Source: Rossellomorea vietnamensis (lineage in GTDB: Bacteria > Bacillota > Bacilli > Bacillales > Bacillaceae_B). From it: 64,000 nt of DNA. A program made the translations under genes and the position numbers. The stretch spans positions 250,076 through 314,075 of the forward strand of contig NZ_VTEH01000002.1 in NCBI RefSeq assembly GCF_008180615.1, read 5' to 3'. Positions 1 through 8,139 of the stretch are shown piece by piece. Within the stretch, counting starts at the first letter, position 1, and each line of letters begins with the position of its first letter. Under the pieces are notes generated by a model. That model ran no database searches. It saw only the letters and a list, made by a program, of their open reading frames with translations, and was not told the DNA's origin.

Positions 1-3
1 CCG

Positions 4-1326
4 ATGATTGAAAGACTAGGATTAGAATCTGTCCCACAGCATTTAAAAACCACCACTTGGTTTGAATATTTCATCATTCAGCTTGCTTTCTCTGTTAATG
101 CGGGGAACTTTCTGGTTCCTGCATTAGCTGTAATGGAAGGCGGGTTGTCCATGATATGGGCCATAGTCAGTACGCTACTTGGAGGGAGCATCGCGTTTTT
201 GTTTGTCTCTCTCCTTTCTCTGCCAGGCGCAAGATACGGCCTGCCTGCCCAGTATGTCATTCGGTCCATGATTGGCACAAAGCTTTCAAGGCTGGTTGCA
301 TCCCCTGTCCGGTCCCTCACTTCCTTGTATTGGTTCAGTGTTCAGACAATTGGCGGTACTTTGGTGGTCTTGTCACTTGTAAAAAAAGCGACTGGGCTCG
401 ATCTTCCTCTGGTTCCGATTGCCATCTCACTCGCATTGATCATGACGATTCTGGCTTTAATTGGATTTGAAGCAGTCAAGAAGGCGACGAAGATGTTTAT
501 GCCTTTCCTTTTGATCGGACAGGCAGCCATACTGGTCATCTTCATTACCACTGCAGCAGAAGGAATAGGAAGCAATGTCCTAGTTGCAGGAGGAGGTTTC
601 TCCTTTGGCCCGTTTGTGTTCTTTGCCAGCCTGGCCTTTGTTCAATATGTATCCGGAGTAAGTGCTTCTTCAGATATAACACGATATGCTAAATCAGGAA
701 AACAAGGGTTCTGGGGACTGTTCTCCGGTAATGTGTTCGGATTTTTCATGACAGCACTGCTGGGAACCTTCAGTGCCGCGCTATTTCAAAACTCCAATCC
801 CTTTGTTGCCGCAACAGAACAAACCGGGTCGACTCTGCTGACCATCCTGATTGGAATCTGCGCTATGGTCTCAATGATATCGATCAATCTCAGTAATGCA
901 TACACGGGTGGCTACAGTCTGCTTAACGCCGTCCCTTCACTGGGAAGAGTGAGAAGCGCACTAGCTTTCGGTGCAGCCGGAATCGTACTGAGCTGTTTTC
1001 CAGCACTTGTCGATAATGCGAAAGACTACATTTCCCTGCTCGGCGCGTTCGTCATTCCCCTCTCAGCAGTCATTGCGGCTGACTATCTGTATATCAAGAA
1101 AGCGAGGATAGCCGAGGAAGACCTCATAAAGATTGCTTCTGGTGCCTTTCAATACAATGTCAAAGCAGTCTATACACTGGCTGCTGCGCTGGTGATTTAC
1201 TTCTTGATTCCAGAAGAATGGTCGCCTGGGTTTATCAGCTTTTTGCTTACTTTTATGATGTATAGCTTTGTTTCGCATCAGTCTAATAAGAATACCGTGG
1301 AAGGCCAAAGCCGTCATGCTCTGTAA
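4..1326 (+). CDS. NCS1-family cytosine/purine permease
   Basis: Polytopic membrane protein of 440 residues with about twelve hydrophobic segments, resembling nucleobase:cation symporters of the NCS1 (CodB-like) family. It probably imports cytosine, a purine or a related compound; the substrate cannot be read from sequence. The early stretch with AFSVNAGNF and the glycine-rich first helices fit the family. The ATG lies only three bases into the window, so neither a ribosome binding site nor a longer N-terminus can be checked. No enzyme gene for nucleobase use is adjacent. An intrinsic terminator overlaps its stop codon, so it ends its transcription unit here. Confidence 0.75.
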   Translation: MIERLGLESVPQHLKTTTWFEYFIIQLAFSVNAGNFLVPALAVMEGGLSMIWAIVSTLLGGSIAFLFVSLLSLPGARYGLPAQYVIRSMIGTKLSRLVASPVRSLTSLYWFSVQTIGGTLVVLSLVKKATGLDLPLVPIAISLALIMTILALIGFEAVKKATKMFMPFLLIGQAAILVIFITTAAEGIGSNVLVAGGGFSFGPFVFFASLAFVQYVSGVSASSDITRYAKSGKQGFWGLFSGNVFGFFMTALLGTFSAALFQNSNPFVAATEQTGSTLLTILIGICAMVSMISINLSNAYTGGYSLLNAVPSLGRVRSALAFGAAGIVLSCFPALVDNAKDYISLLGAFVIPLSAVIAADYLYIKKARIAEEDLIKIASGAFQYNVKAVYTLAAALVIYFLIPEEWSPGFISFLLTFMMYSFVSHQSNKNTVEGQSRHAL

Positions 1327-1341
1327 GCATGGCGGTTTTTT
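1311..1341 (+). terminator. Intrinsic terminator of the permease gene
   Basis: CCGTCATGCT and AGCATGGCGG form a ten-base stem (one G-T pair) around a CTGTA loop, followed by six T. The left arm overlaps the end of the coding sequence. Confidence 0.85.
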
Positions 1342-1369
1342 ACCACTTTAGATTAAGAAGGAGAACATA

Positions 1370-1628
1370 ATGGGAAGATTGCTTTTTTTGTTGCTTCCAA
1401 TATAGATAATATTGATGAAGCGGTAAAATTTACTGAAGCAGTGTTCCCGGGCTTTCCAGGGGAGTATTTATTAAAAATATTGGTTCAAAGCAATCCACCT
1501 ACAACCAGGACCTGTTTAATCGCTCATTGTCCATAAATATCGGCGGCGCAGAAAACACTCTTGAAGAGGAGTACAGAACGGCAGATATCCTGGCGGAGGT
1601 ACTTGCTGAGATCCATTCAGAGAACTAG
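1370..1628 (+). pseudogene. spoIIP: SpoIIP C-terminal remnant, frameshifted
   Basis: Read with frame changes, this stretch gives IAFFVASNIDNIDEAV, then FPGFPG, then GVFIKN, YNQDLFNRS, GGAENTLEEEYRTAD and a stop at 1626-1628. These match, in order, the C-terminal amidase part of stage II sporulation protein P, the peptidoglycan hydrolase of engulfment. One frameshift lies in the CCAGGGGAG run near 1459. The ATG at 1370 has a good AGAAGGAG site but is in a third frame and stops after eleven codons. The N-terminal signal segment and most of the catalytic domain are absent. It cannot make a working protein; a functional spoIIP is presumably elsewhere. Confidence 0.8.
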
Positions 1629-1638
1629 AAGTGCAGTG

Positions 1639-1676
1639 AAAATGCTGTCCAGAGTATCTATCGGGACAGCATTTTC
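1639..1676. terminator. Hairpin after the spoIIP remnant
   Basis: AAAATGCTGTCC pairs with GGGACAGCATTTT. The symmetric A/T flanks would let it act in both directions, serving the remnant on + and the small gene at 1680-1838 on the minus strand. Confidence 0.7.
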
Positions 1677-1679
1677 TCA

Positions 1680-1838
1680 TTACTTCTTCTCTTCATCTTG
1701 AAGGCTGCTTGAACTAAGAGGTCCCGCCTCGCCATCATGAAGACCCGATTCATAGGAATCCATGATTTGAGCAGACGTTTGCTCTGCCGCTCTCTCATCA
1801 TAAAAACTTTGCTGTGTTACTCTGTTCTTTTTATCCAT
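1680..1838 (-). CDS. Small hydrophilic protein, 52 aa, unknown
   Basis: A 52-residue acidic and polar protein starting MDKKNRVTQQSFYDERAAEQ and ending LQDEEKK. It has no hydrophobic segment and no cysteine. The ATG is preceded by a perfect AAGGAGG at suitable spacing, which is the main reason to call it a gene. It is divergent from the universal stress protein gene with about 108 bp between them, so both promoters lie in that gap. I do not recognise a family. The size and composition resemble many small sporulation or stress proteins of bacilli, but that is only an impression. Confidence 0.65.
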   Translation of the reverse strand: MDKKNRVTQQSFYDERAAEQTSAQIMDSYESGLHDGEAGPLSSSSLQDEEKK

Positions 1839-1946
1839 GGTTTAATGTCCTCCTTAAACGGAAAAATAACTACTAATAGCTTTTGAAATTTTGTAACAGT
1901 TATTATAGGAAATATATAGTAAAATGAAGTTAAGGAGGGATGAGCC

Positions 1947-2393
1947 ATGACTTTGAAGTATAAAAACATACTTGTAGCAGTTGATGGATCTAAAGAAGCT
2001 GAATGGGCATTTACAAAATCAATCGATATTGCTTTACGTAATGAAGCGAAACTCTCGATCCTGCATGTAATTGATGCGAGATCCTTTGCAACGGTGGAAT
2101 CCTATGAACAGTCAGTAGGTGACCGAGCTGACCAGTATGCAAAAGAATTGATGGAATCATATAAAGAGCAAGCTCACCAAGCAGGTGTTACCAATGTCGA
2201 TACCCTGATTGAATATGGATCCCCTAAAGTCATCATTCCAAAAGATGGAGCGGAAAAAGTCAGTGCGGACCTGATTGTCTGCGGAGCCACTGGGCTGAGT
2301 GCCATGGAGAGATTCCTGATAGGAAGCGTCTCTGAGCATATTACCCGCTCAGCGAAATGTGATGTTTTAGTAGTCAGGACTGACGATCAGTAA
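1947..2393 (+). CDS. Universal stress protein, UspA family
   Basis: Protein of 148 residues, the usual length of a single Usp domain. It opens with NILVAVDGSKEAEWAF, the first beta strand and nucleotide loop. Near the C-terminus it has GATGLSAMERFLIGSVSEH, which fits the G-x2-G-x9-G-S ATP-binding motif of the nucleotide-binding Usp subgroup, and it ends in CDVLVVR. AAGGAGGG lies eight bases before the ATG. Such proteins are cytoplasmic and often bind ATP under stress or low energy. It stands alone between a divergent small gene and the MITE-like element. Confidence 0.9.
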   Translation: MTLKYKNILVAVDGSKEAEWAFTKSIDIALRNEAKLSILHVIDARSFATVESYEQSVGDRADQYAKELMESYKEQAHQAGVTNVDTLIEYGSPKVIIPKDGAEKVSADLIVCGATGLSAMERFLIGSVSEHITRSAKCDVLVVRTDDQ

Positions 2394-2538
2394 TATTAAA
2401 ATGCTGAAGAGGCCGTTTTGGAAATGACAGCCAATGTTCCAAAGAGAAAAAAAGGCAGTCTTCCCTCTTATTTGTTACCCGAGGGGCTGTATTTAAAACC
2501 GCTAACCAGTTCCAATCCACTATTTTAACTTTCTTGTC

Positions 2539-2767
2539 TTTTCACAAAAGGCCCTTTTCTTAAAGATCTTGCTTATGGATACTTTATTATCCTCCTCTCC
2601 ATTTTTCGTAAGAGGATTGGAACGGAAGACGTACGACCTCCTGCGGGACTAGCGGGACAGGTGAGACCCCACAGGCGAAGCCGAGGAGGCTCAACGCCCG
2701 CCCCGCGGAGTCGTGCGCCTGGAGTGGAAATCCATTGCTATTAAAAAAGCCACATTTTTTGTGAAAA
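2539..2767. repeat. Full-length MITE-like element with 11-bp terminal inverted repeats
   Basis: The ends are TTTTCACAAAA (2539-2549) and TTTTGTGAAAA (2757-2767), perfect inverted repeats. Inside are GGCCCTTTTCTTAAAG, then TATCCTCCTCTCC, then a G+C-rich core at 2614-2735 with GGATTGGAACGGAAG at one side and CTGGAGTGGAAATCC at the other. The core can fold on itself (CCTCCTGCGGG with CCCCGCGG, and GAGACCCC with GAGG tracts). From memory, this core type is a very common interspersed repeat in Bacillus-group genomes. No open reading frame here is credible. Four diverged or partial relatives occur in this window near 12971, 36892, 43520 and 44995. Confidence 0.75.
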
Positions 2768-2778
2768 CACCCTAACCA

Positions 2779-2812
2779 AAAGACCAACCTGCAGCCGGTT
2801 GGTCTTTTTTTA
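2779..2812. terminator. Intrinsic terminator between the MITE-like element and the EcsC gene
   Basis: AGACCAACC and GGTTGGTCT flank a TGCAGCC loop, with seven T on the + side and AAAA on the other. It lies nine bases past the stop of the minus-strand EcsC gene and probably acts in both directions. Confidence 0.7.
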
Positions 2813-2820
2813 CTTACAAC

Positions 2821-3660
2821 TTATCCATCACTGCGCTTTCTTGATAAGTAACGATATTGATAATACTTCTCTGCAAAATCATTCAATTTTCTAGTGTATT
2901 GATAATTGACTCCTGCCCCTACCGCCATGCTGATCAGCGGGATCCCAGACAGGCGCTTCTTCCTGAACATTGTAATGACCGTCCCCTTGAGCATATGCTT
3001 TAAAGGACCTTCCATCCAGGTATAATCTGTAAGCTTCTCAGTACCATTGTAAAAATAATCATTTTCTTTCCGTTCAAGATCTTCCATTAATTCTTCCCAG
3101 GCTGCAGCCCTCAATCTGGCAGGAAGGGTGGCTGCATGGAAAACCTTCAATGAAGTCATCATCTCAAAAGGTGTTTGAACATCGAAACCGTACGAAATCG
3201 CAATCAGCTGCACAGAACGCAAATTGATTACGGCCATTGCCGGCAAATCCGCCCCAATTGCGGCCGCACCTCCAGTACCAGTCAGTCCGCCCTGTATAAA
3301 CGAATAAAATTGGTGCCTGCCAGAATGCTGCATGGCTATATAATGAAGCTGATCGATCGTTAAAAAATGCAAATCCTGAATAGTCTCGACCTCCTGGTTG
3401 AAGGCACGGGCCGTTTTCAAAATGCGTTCACGGGCATCATTCTGAAGCTGAGAACCCTGCAGCAAAGAATGCAAATGAAATAACCACCCATCAAGCTTTT
3501 GAAAAAACTGCTCCTGCACATCGACTGGAAGCGTGGAAAATGCACCATCAAGCCACTTCACATATGTATTCTCAAGATCATTTGCCTCATAATCATAAAG
3601 GGAATCCTGCCACAGCCGAATCTCCTCCAGCACGTTTTCCTCTCTTTGGGACAATTCCAT
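2821..3660 (-). CDS. EcsC family protein
   Basis: Protein of 279 residues. The central part has GGAAAIGADLPAMAVINLRS followed by VQLIAISYGFDVQTPFE, the conserved glycine/alanine-rich stretch of the EcsC family. The C-terminal third carries a short hydrophobic segment (SGIPLISMAVGAGVNY). The founder EcsC of B. subtilis is encoded with the EcsAB ABC transporter, but its biochemical role is unsettled, so none is given here. The start at 3660 was chosen because AAGGAG is nine bases from that ATG. An in-frame TTG three codons earlier would touch the ribosome binding site. There are no ecsAB genes nearby. Confidence 0.8.
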   Translation of the reverse strand: MELSQREENVLEEIRLWQDSLYDYEANDLENTYVKWLDGAFSTLPVDVQEQFFQKLDGWLFHLHSLLQGSQLQNDARERILKTARAFNQEVETIQDLHFLTIDQLHYIAMQHSGRHQFYSFIQGGLTGTGGAAAIGADLPAMAVINLRSVQLIAISYGFDVQTPFEMMTSLKVFHAATLPARLRAAAWEELMEDLERKENDYFYNGTEKLTDYTWMEGPLKHMLKGTVITMFRKKRLSGIPLISMAVGAGVNYQYTRKLNDFAEKYYQYRYLSRKRSDG

Positions 3661-4007
3661 CGACCTCAACTCCTTATCAAGACATGATCTCCTTTAATAT
3701 ACCATACTGGCTGGATTACTCCTACATGGATTAGGAATTGTTTCAGAATACATTGATTTTTCACTCATGCTTTATCGGCAAAGTTCTGACAGAACCGATT
3801 TTCTTCTTTCTGAATTCCATCCTGCCTGTACGCCCTTCTGACGACATCGATTCTCTAATCACCAGATTCTTTGCTGTCCGAACATCTTCTATTAGCACAC
3901 AACACAAAAAGAGGACAAAACCATAAGCGGTCTCGTCCTCAATTTTCATAAAATTATTCTGGCTCTTAGTCTAAGCACCTGCTAGAGGAGCCTTCATTAA
4001 GTTAGAA
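3661..4007. other. Intergenic stretch without recognised gene
   Basis: About 350 bp between the start of the EcsC gene and the stop of ackA. Reading frames here are short and lack ribosome binding sites. A weak hairpin after ackA is possible near 3960-4000, but I see no strong terminator or promoter. Confidence 0.5.
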
Positions 4008-5195
4008 TCAAACAGTCAAACGCTGAACATCACGGGCGATCATAACTTCTTCGTTCGTCGGGATGATCATGACTTTAACAGGAGAATGAGGGTAGTTGAT
4101 GAACGTCTCTTCTCCTCTTACTTTGTTTCTTGCCGGATCCCAGTAGATGCCCATGAATTCAAGGCCTTTTAAGACTTTTTCGCGGACGATCTGGCTGTTT
4201 TCACCGATGCCGGCAGTGAAGATGATGGCATCGACACCGTACATGCGGGATGCGTAAGAACCGATGTATTTATGGATGCGGTTTGCGAATACTTCCAATG
4301 CCAATTCAGCACGTTCGTTTCCTTCTGCCGCCTGTCCTTCGATGTCACGCAGGTCACTGGAAAGACCGGACACTCCAAGCATACCTGACTTTTTATTCAG
4401 TACATCCAGTACCTCATCTGCTGTCTTGCCTGTTTTCTCCATGATAAACGGAATAAGGGCAGGGTCAATATTACCTGACCGAGTTCCCATTGCAACACCT
4501 GCAAGAGGTGTGAAGCCCATGGAAGTATCGATTGATTTTCCGCCTTCGATTGCAGCGATACTCGCACCGTTTCCTAAGTGGCAGGAGATCAGTCTCAGCT
4601 GCTCTTTTGGACGGCCAAGCATCTCTGCTGCACGCTCAGAAACATATTTATGGGAAGTTCCGTGGAAGCCATATTTACGGATTCCGAAATCCTCATAGTA
4701 GTCATATGGCAGGCTGTAAAGGAATGAGCTTTCCGGCATCGTTTGGTGGAAAGCTGTATCGAAAACAGCTACTGCAGGAACATTTGGCAGTACACTTTGG
4801 AAAGACTTGATTCCAGTGATATTGGCCGGGTTATGAAGCGGAGCAAGTTCAGAAAGCTCCTCGATTTTTTCAATTACTTCGTCTGTAATTATAACTGAAT
4901 CATTGAACACTTCGCCGCCATGGACCACACGATGGCCGATCCCTTCGATTTCATCCAGGGATTCAATGATGCCTGCAGAAGTCAATTTGTCCAGAAGCAT
5001 TTTAACGGCTACTTCATGATTCGGAATATCCGTTACTTCTTCCTGTTTTTCTCCGTTCACTGAAATGCTGAATACAGAGTCGTTCAATCCGATTCGTTCA
5101 ATTAGACCTTTAGTAATAACCTCTTCTTGAGGCATTTCGAAAAGCTGGAACTTTAAAGAAGAGCTGCCAGCATTGATTGCGATCATTTTTGCCAT
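4008..5195 (-). CDS. ackA: Acetate kinase
   Basis: Acetate kinase converts acetyl phosphate and ADP to acetate and ATP in the overflow pathway with phosphotransacetylase. The 395 residues match the family length. Visible motifs: NAGSSSLKF (8-16), GHRVVHGG (87-94), FDTAFH with catalytic Asp146, [19 protein letters not shown] (phosphate loop), and [11 protein letters not shown] with [16 protein letters not shown] lies ten bases before the ATG. A cre-like CcpA site about 135-150 bp upstream suggests carbon catabolite activation, as known for B. subtilis ackA. ytxK lies upstream on the same strand but ends in its own terminator, so ackA probably has a separate promoter. Confidence 0.97.
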   Translation of the reverse strand: MAKMIAINAGSSSLKFQLFEMPQEEVITKGLIERIGLNDSVFSISVNGEKQEEVTDIPNHEVAVKMLLDKLTSAGIIESLDEIEGIGHRVVHGGEVFNDSVIITDEVIEKIEELSELAPLHNPANITGIKSFQSVLPNVPAVAVFDTAFHQTMPESSFLYSLPYDYYEDFGIRKYGFHGTSHKYVSERAAEMLGRPKEQLRLISCHLGNGASIAAIEGGKSIDTSMGFTPLAGVAMGTRSGNIDPALIPFIMEKTGKTADEVLDVLNKKSGMLGVSGLSSDLRDIEGQAAEGNERAELALEVFANRIHKYIGSYASRMYGVDAIIFTAGIGENSQIVREKVLKGLEFMGIYWDPARNKVRGEETFINYPHSPVKVMIIPTNEEVMIARDVQRLTV

Positions 5196-5329
5196 TTATT
5201 TTCCGCTCCTTTTGTCTTGTCAATCTGGTGTTGGTGCGTTCTATCATAGTTTGTTCATTTCATGACTTTATATCTCTCAATTTTTCATTTAATCACTGCT
5301 TGTTTGCCTTTTCAAGGGTAAGCTTCCCA

Positions 5330-5344
5330 GGTAATCGTTTACAT
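5330..5344. promoter_or_regulatory. cre-like site upstream of ackA
   Basis: On the minus strand this reads ATGTAAACGATTACC. It matches the catabolite-responsive element consensus TGWNANCGNTNWCA at all but the last position. It lies 135-149 bp before the ackA start, a position typical for CcpA activation rather than roadblock repression. ccpA itself is in this window. Confidence 0.65.
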
Positions 5345-5454
5345 GCCGAAATAAATATTTTCAGAAAATAGTTTTAAGCCGGAAAGCTTTGCAAGTGCTT
5401 AAGCAATGATGCTCTGTTTCTTTCCAATATGGTACATTCTGATTGCCAGTTCCA

Positions 5455-5494
5455 TAAAAAAAGGCAAAGTCCAATAACCATTGCGACTTTACCT
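5455..5494 (-). terminator. Intrinsic terminator of ytxK
   Basis: On the minus strand AGGTAAAGTC and GACTTTGCCT form a near-perfect stem around GCAATGGTTATTG, followed by a run of T. It lies just past the ytxK stop codon. Confidence 0.8.
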
Positions 5495-5509
5495 AGTTTT
5501 TGCTTTCCC

Positions 5510-6496
5510 TTATTTATTTTCTTTAAACCATTGATCCATCTTCGCCAGCATATTTTCCATCGCTTTTGGATTAGAAAGAGACGGCATATTCGCCATCAGT
5601 ACTTCTTTCGGCGGTTTTACATCCTCTTTCTTCTTTTGAAGAATCAGAATGCTTTTGGCAGAATGCTCATTTTTGAAAAGAGACATCGGCAATTGCAGCA
5701 AACCCTGGATGTACACATGCTTTTTAAAATAACCGTGCAGTTTTTTGGCTTCTTCCGACTCGAATAAGTGATTCGGCACCAGGAAGAACAAGTAGCCCCC
5801 AGGCTTCGTATGCTTGACGCTCTGCTCGATAAAAAGGTGATGAGAGTAAGCATGTCCTTTATCACTTTTCAATTCATAGTCGGCAGCCCTTAAATCGTTA
5901 GGATAGTAGCCGACTGGCAGGTCACTGATGACAAGATCCACCGGGTCAATGAAGAGCGGTTCGAGTGAATCCTGGTTGAACAATTCCAAAGGATGCTTCT
6001 GCAGGTTCGCTCCAATGTAGGCCAGCTTTACTAAAAGGTCATCGACGTCTACTCCGACAGATGAGACTTTCTTATCTGCAAGCCCATTAAGAACGGTTGT
6101 CAGCAGGTTTCCTGTCCCAATGGCCGGGTCCAGAAGACGCAGATCTCCGCTTCCTTTAGTGAATTTTCCCGTTAAGTAGCTGAGGAACATTCCAATCGCA
6201 TCAGGAGTCATTTGGTGATTAGGCTGGGAGCTTTCCTTCATGCCCTTAAGGATCGCAAGCTGCATCGCTTTGCGTATCTGCTCTTTTTCCATACTTTCAA
6301 GACCGGCATCGCTGTATTTCTTTTGAAGTCTTTTCTTGGTCAGTTCGGTCAGCTCATCTTGCAGGATATCTCCATGAAAAAGATTTTCCCCGCTTTCTGC
6401 AATGGCTTCCAGATATGTACACGATAATTCCTCTTGCAGTATTAACGCTGTATCATCTAATACATTAAATAAATTTTCTATTGGAGAAACCGTCAT
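5510..6496 (-). CDS. ytxK: YtxK-type class I SAM methyltransferase-like protein
   Basis: Protein of 328 residues with a helical N-terminal region and a Rossmann-like SAM domain. The SAM loop is LLDPAIGTGNLL. The position occupied by NPPY or DPPY in N6-adenine DNA methylases reads ISDLPVGYYP, so the usual catalytic tetrapeptide is replaced. This change is shared by B. subtilis YtxK and makes DNA methylation activity doubtful; the substrate is not known. No specificity subunit or restriction gene is nearby. The position next to ackA and tpx is the B. subtilis order, so this is a core gene rather than part of an acquired modification system. Confidence 0.9.
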   Translation of the reverse strand: MTVSPIENLFNVLDDTALILQEELSCTYLEAIAESGENLFHGDILQDELTELTKKRLQKKYSDAGLESMEKEQIRKAMQLAILKGMKESSQPNHQMTPDAIGMFLSYLTGKFTKGSGDLRLLDPAIGTGNLLTTVLNGLADKKVSSVGVDVDDLLVKLAYIGANLQKHPLELFNQDSLEPLFIDPVDLVISDLPVGYYPNDLRAADYELKSDKGHAYSHHLFIEQSVKHTKPGGYLFFLVPNHLFESEEAKKLHGYFKKHVYIQGLLQLPMSLFKNEHSAKSILILQKKKEDVKPPKEVLMANMPSLSNPKAMENMLAKMDQWFKENK

Positions 6497-6636
6497 GTGT
6501 CTCTGTCTCCTTTACTATTGATTCTTTCTCTATTTTACCTTTGTCTGCACGAGTGTCAAAGAAGGGCACTTGTTATTCAGAGAGGAATGGCCGATTATAA
6601 CCCGATAACCAACTTGATAAGGGTGATGGTTTGGGT

Positions 6637-6736
6637 GAGCCTGGCTCATTTTCCACCTTTTGAGCCTGGCTCAACTCCCACCTTCTGAGCCTGGCTCATT
6701 TTCCGCCTTCTGAGCCTGGCTCAATTTCTACAATCA
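6637..6736. repeat. Array A: four 25-bp tandem repeats with GAGCCTGGCTC
   Basis: Units begin at 6637, 6662, 6687 and 6712, exactly 25 bp apart. Each starts with the palindrome GAGCC-T-GGCTC, followed by a pyrimidine-rich tail such as ATTTTCCACCTTTT. The array lies between the tpx terminator and the start of ytxK. No spacers vary as in CRISPR. It is the shortest of the seven arrays and the only one with a 25-bp period. Confidence 0.9.
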
Positions 6737-6752
6737 GTTTCTTTCCTCTAAC

Positions 6753-6786
6753 CAAAAAACAGCCCTGAAGGATTGCTCCAGAGCCG
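6753..6786 (-). terminator. Intrinsic terminator of tpx
   Basis: On the minus strand GCTCTGGAG pairs with CTTCAGGGC (two G-T pairs), followed by TG and six T. Confidence 0.75.
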
Positions 6787-6819
6787 GTCTTTTCATCCAA
6801 TATCACCAAATAAGATTGA

Positions 6820-7320
6820 TTACTGAGCGTTTTTCACCGCTACGATTGCTGCATCGTAATCAGGATGGTTTGTTGCCTCACTCACGTATTCAGCATGAGT
6901 CACTTTATCATTGCTGTCGACCACAAATACGGCACGGGCAAGCAGGCGCATTTCCTTGATATGAACACCGTATGCTTCACCAAAAGACATGTCACGATGA
7001 TCAGATAAGGTTTGTACATTTTCGATACCGTTCGCCCCACACCAGCGTCTTTGAGCAAATGGCAGGTCAGCGGAAACCGTCAAAACTTCTACATTTTCAA
7101 GTGTTCCTGCTTCCTCGTTAAATTTACGAGTCTGTGCATCGCATACTCCCGTGTCTATAGATGGCACCACACTGATTAAACGAACTTTTCCCTTTGTATC
7201 ATTAAGAGATACTTCTGAGAGATCGTTAGCTAGAACTGTGAAATCCGGTGCAGCATCCCCTGGTTTTACTTCATTTCCTAAAAGTGTTACAGGATTATTT
7301 TTAAATGTAATTGAAGCCAT
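6820..7320 (-). CDS. tpx: Thiol peroxidase (atypical 2-Cys peroxiredoxin)
   Basis: Tpx reduces hydrogen peroxide and alkyl hydroperoxides in the cytoplasm with thioredoxin as electron donor. The 166 residues are family length. The peroxidatic site is [12 protein letters not shown] with Cys60, and the resolving Cys94 is in [10 protein letters not shown], the Tpx-specific spacing. Arg and Thr positions around the active site are intact. AAGGAGG lies nine bases before the ATG. It is separated from ytfJ by 230 bp and from ytxK by terminator and array A, so it is probably monocistronic. Confidence 0.97.
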   Translation of the reverse strand: MASITFKNNPVTLLGNEVKPGDAAPDFTVLANDLSEVSLNDTKGKVRLISVVPSIDTGVCDAQTRKFNEEAGTLENVEVLTVSADLPFAQRRWCGANGIENVQTLSDHRDMSFGEAYGVHIKEMRLLARAVFVVDSNDKVTHAEYVSEATNHPDYDAAIVAVKNAQ

Positions 7321-7493
7321 ATTGAAATACCTCCTTCGTTATGTATGAATCTCTTTAATCGTACCCAACCGATTCAAGAGAAATCAACTAATATGATTGT
7401 GTTTGTCTATTATACAGCGATTTCCCTGCTGATAACTATAATATGTAATCCGGCAGCCTGCCTATGTGTATGGGTAGCTGTAAACAATAATGA

Positions 7494-7540
7494 GGACTGA
7501 TCATATATCCTTCAAAGCCGGAACCTGATCAGTCCTTTTT
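7494..7540. terminator. Hairpin after ytfJ
   Basis: GGACTGATCA and TGATCAGTCC form a perfect ten-base stem, followed by TTTTT on the + strand. On the minus strand, where ytfJ ends, the tail is only moderately T-rich, so termination there may be weaker. Confidence 0.6.
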
Positions 7541-7552
7541 CATGCTATTAAA

Positions 7553-8038
7553 TTAGAAGTCAAACGATTGATTCTGGCCATTATTTTGATTTTGGTTCTG
7601 GTTCTGGTTCTGCTGTCCCTGTCCATTGTCCTGATTATTTTTCTTCATCATTCCCTGAATCTTTTCCATGACACCAGGTGCGAGGTCGAGAATTTTTTCA
7701 AGCAGATGAGTATTTTCATCAAGGTGAAGCATTTTGATTCCTTTTGAACCCACGATCAAGAATGCAATTGGTGTGATGGAGACCCCGCCACCGCTACCGC
7801 CGCCAAACGGCTGCTCCTTCTTGGCTTGCTTGCCGTCCTGGCCTTCTTTATCTCCCTTGCCGTTGATAATGAACTCGCTTCCTCCTGCGGCAAAACCGAA
7901 ACCGACTTTCGAAACGGTTAAGATTACACTTCCATCAGGGGTTTCAACCGGGTCTCCGATAATCGTATTAACATCGATCATTTCTTTAAGATTTTCCATT
8001 GCTGTAGTCATAAGTCCTTCGATTGGATGATCAGACAT
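7553..8038 (-). CDS. ytfJ: GerW family sporulation protein YtfJ
   Basis: Protein of 161 residues with the conserved YtfJ/GerW core: IGDPVETPDGSVILTVSKVG, then FGFAAGGSEF, then a glycine-rich GGGSGGGVSITPIAFLI segment. In B. subtilis the homologue (GerW) is made during sporulation and is needed for normal germination with L-alanine. The C-terminal 25 residues are almost only Gln and Asn (QNQNQNQNQNNGQNQ) and are encoded by short direct DNA repeats, so their length probably varies between strains. AGGAGG precedes the ATG. It follows ytfI by about 100 bp, and the two are probably one operon. Confidence 0.92.
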   Translation of the reverse strand: MSDHPIEGLMTTAMENLKEMIDVNTIIGDPVETPDGSVILTVSKVGFGFAAGGSEFIINGKGDKEGQDGKQAKKEQPFGGGSGGGVSITPIAFLIVGSKGIKMLHLDENTHLLEKILDLAPGVMEKIQGMMKKNNQDNGQGQQNQNQNQNQNNGQNQSFDF

Positions 8039-8075
8039 AAGATTACCTCCTAAATGTTATGTACAGACTCTTTAC

Positions 8076-8130
8076 CGCTTTAAAGCAGCACAAGGGACAG
8101 TCCCTATTAGCGCGGCAGTGCAGCAAAGCG
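8076..8130. repeat. Dispersed GGGACAGTCCC repeat, copy 1
   Basis: GCTTTAAAGCAGCACAAGGG, then ACAGTCCCT, then CAGTGCAGCAAAGC. The same order of elements recurs at 28604-28659. Each contains a GGGAC-x-GTCCC palindrome between CTTTAAAGC and GCAAAGC tracts. It lies in the ytfI-ytfJ gap. Confidence 0.6.
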
Positions 8131-8139
8131 TTTGTCTTG

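Noticed and set aside
2587..2787. Minus-strand frame inside the MITE-like element
   Set aside because: It lies wholly in a non-coding repeat with terminal inverted repeats and has no ribosome binding site.
3761..3949. 62-codon minus-strand frame between the EcsC gene and ackA
   Set aside because: No ribosome binding site, unlikely composition and no support from context.
5510..6496. ytxK as part of a restriction-modification system
   Set aside because: It lacks the NPPY motif, has no restriction or specificity gene beside it, and sits in conserved core order.
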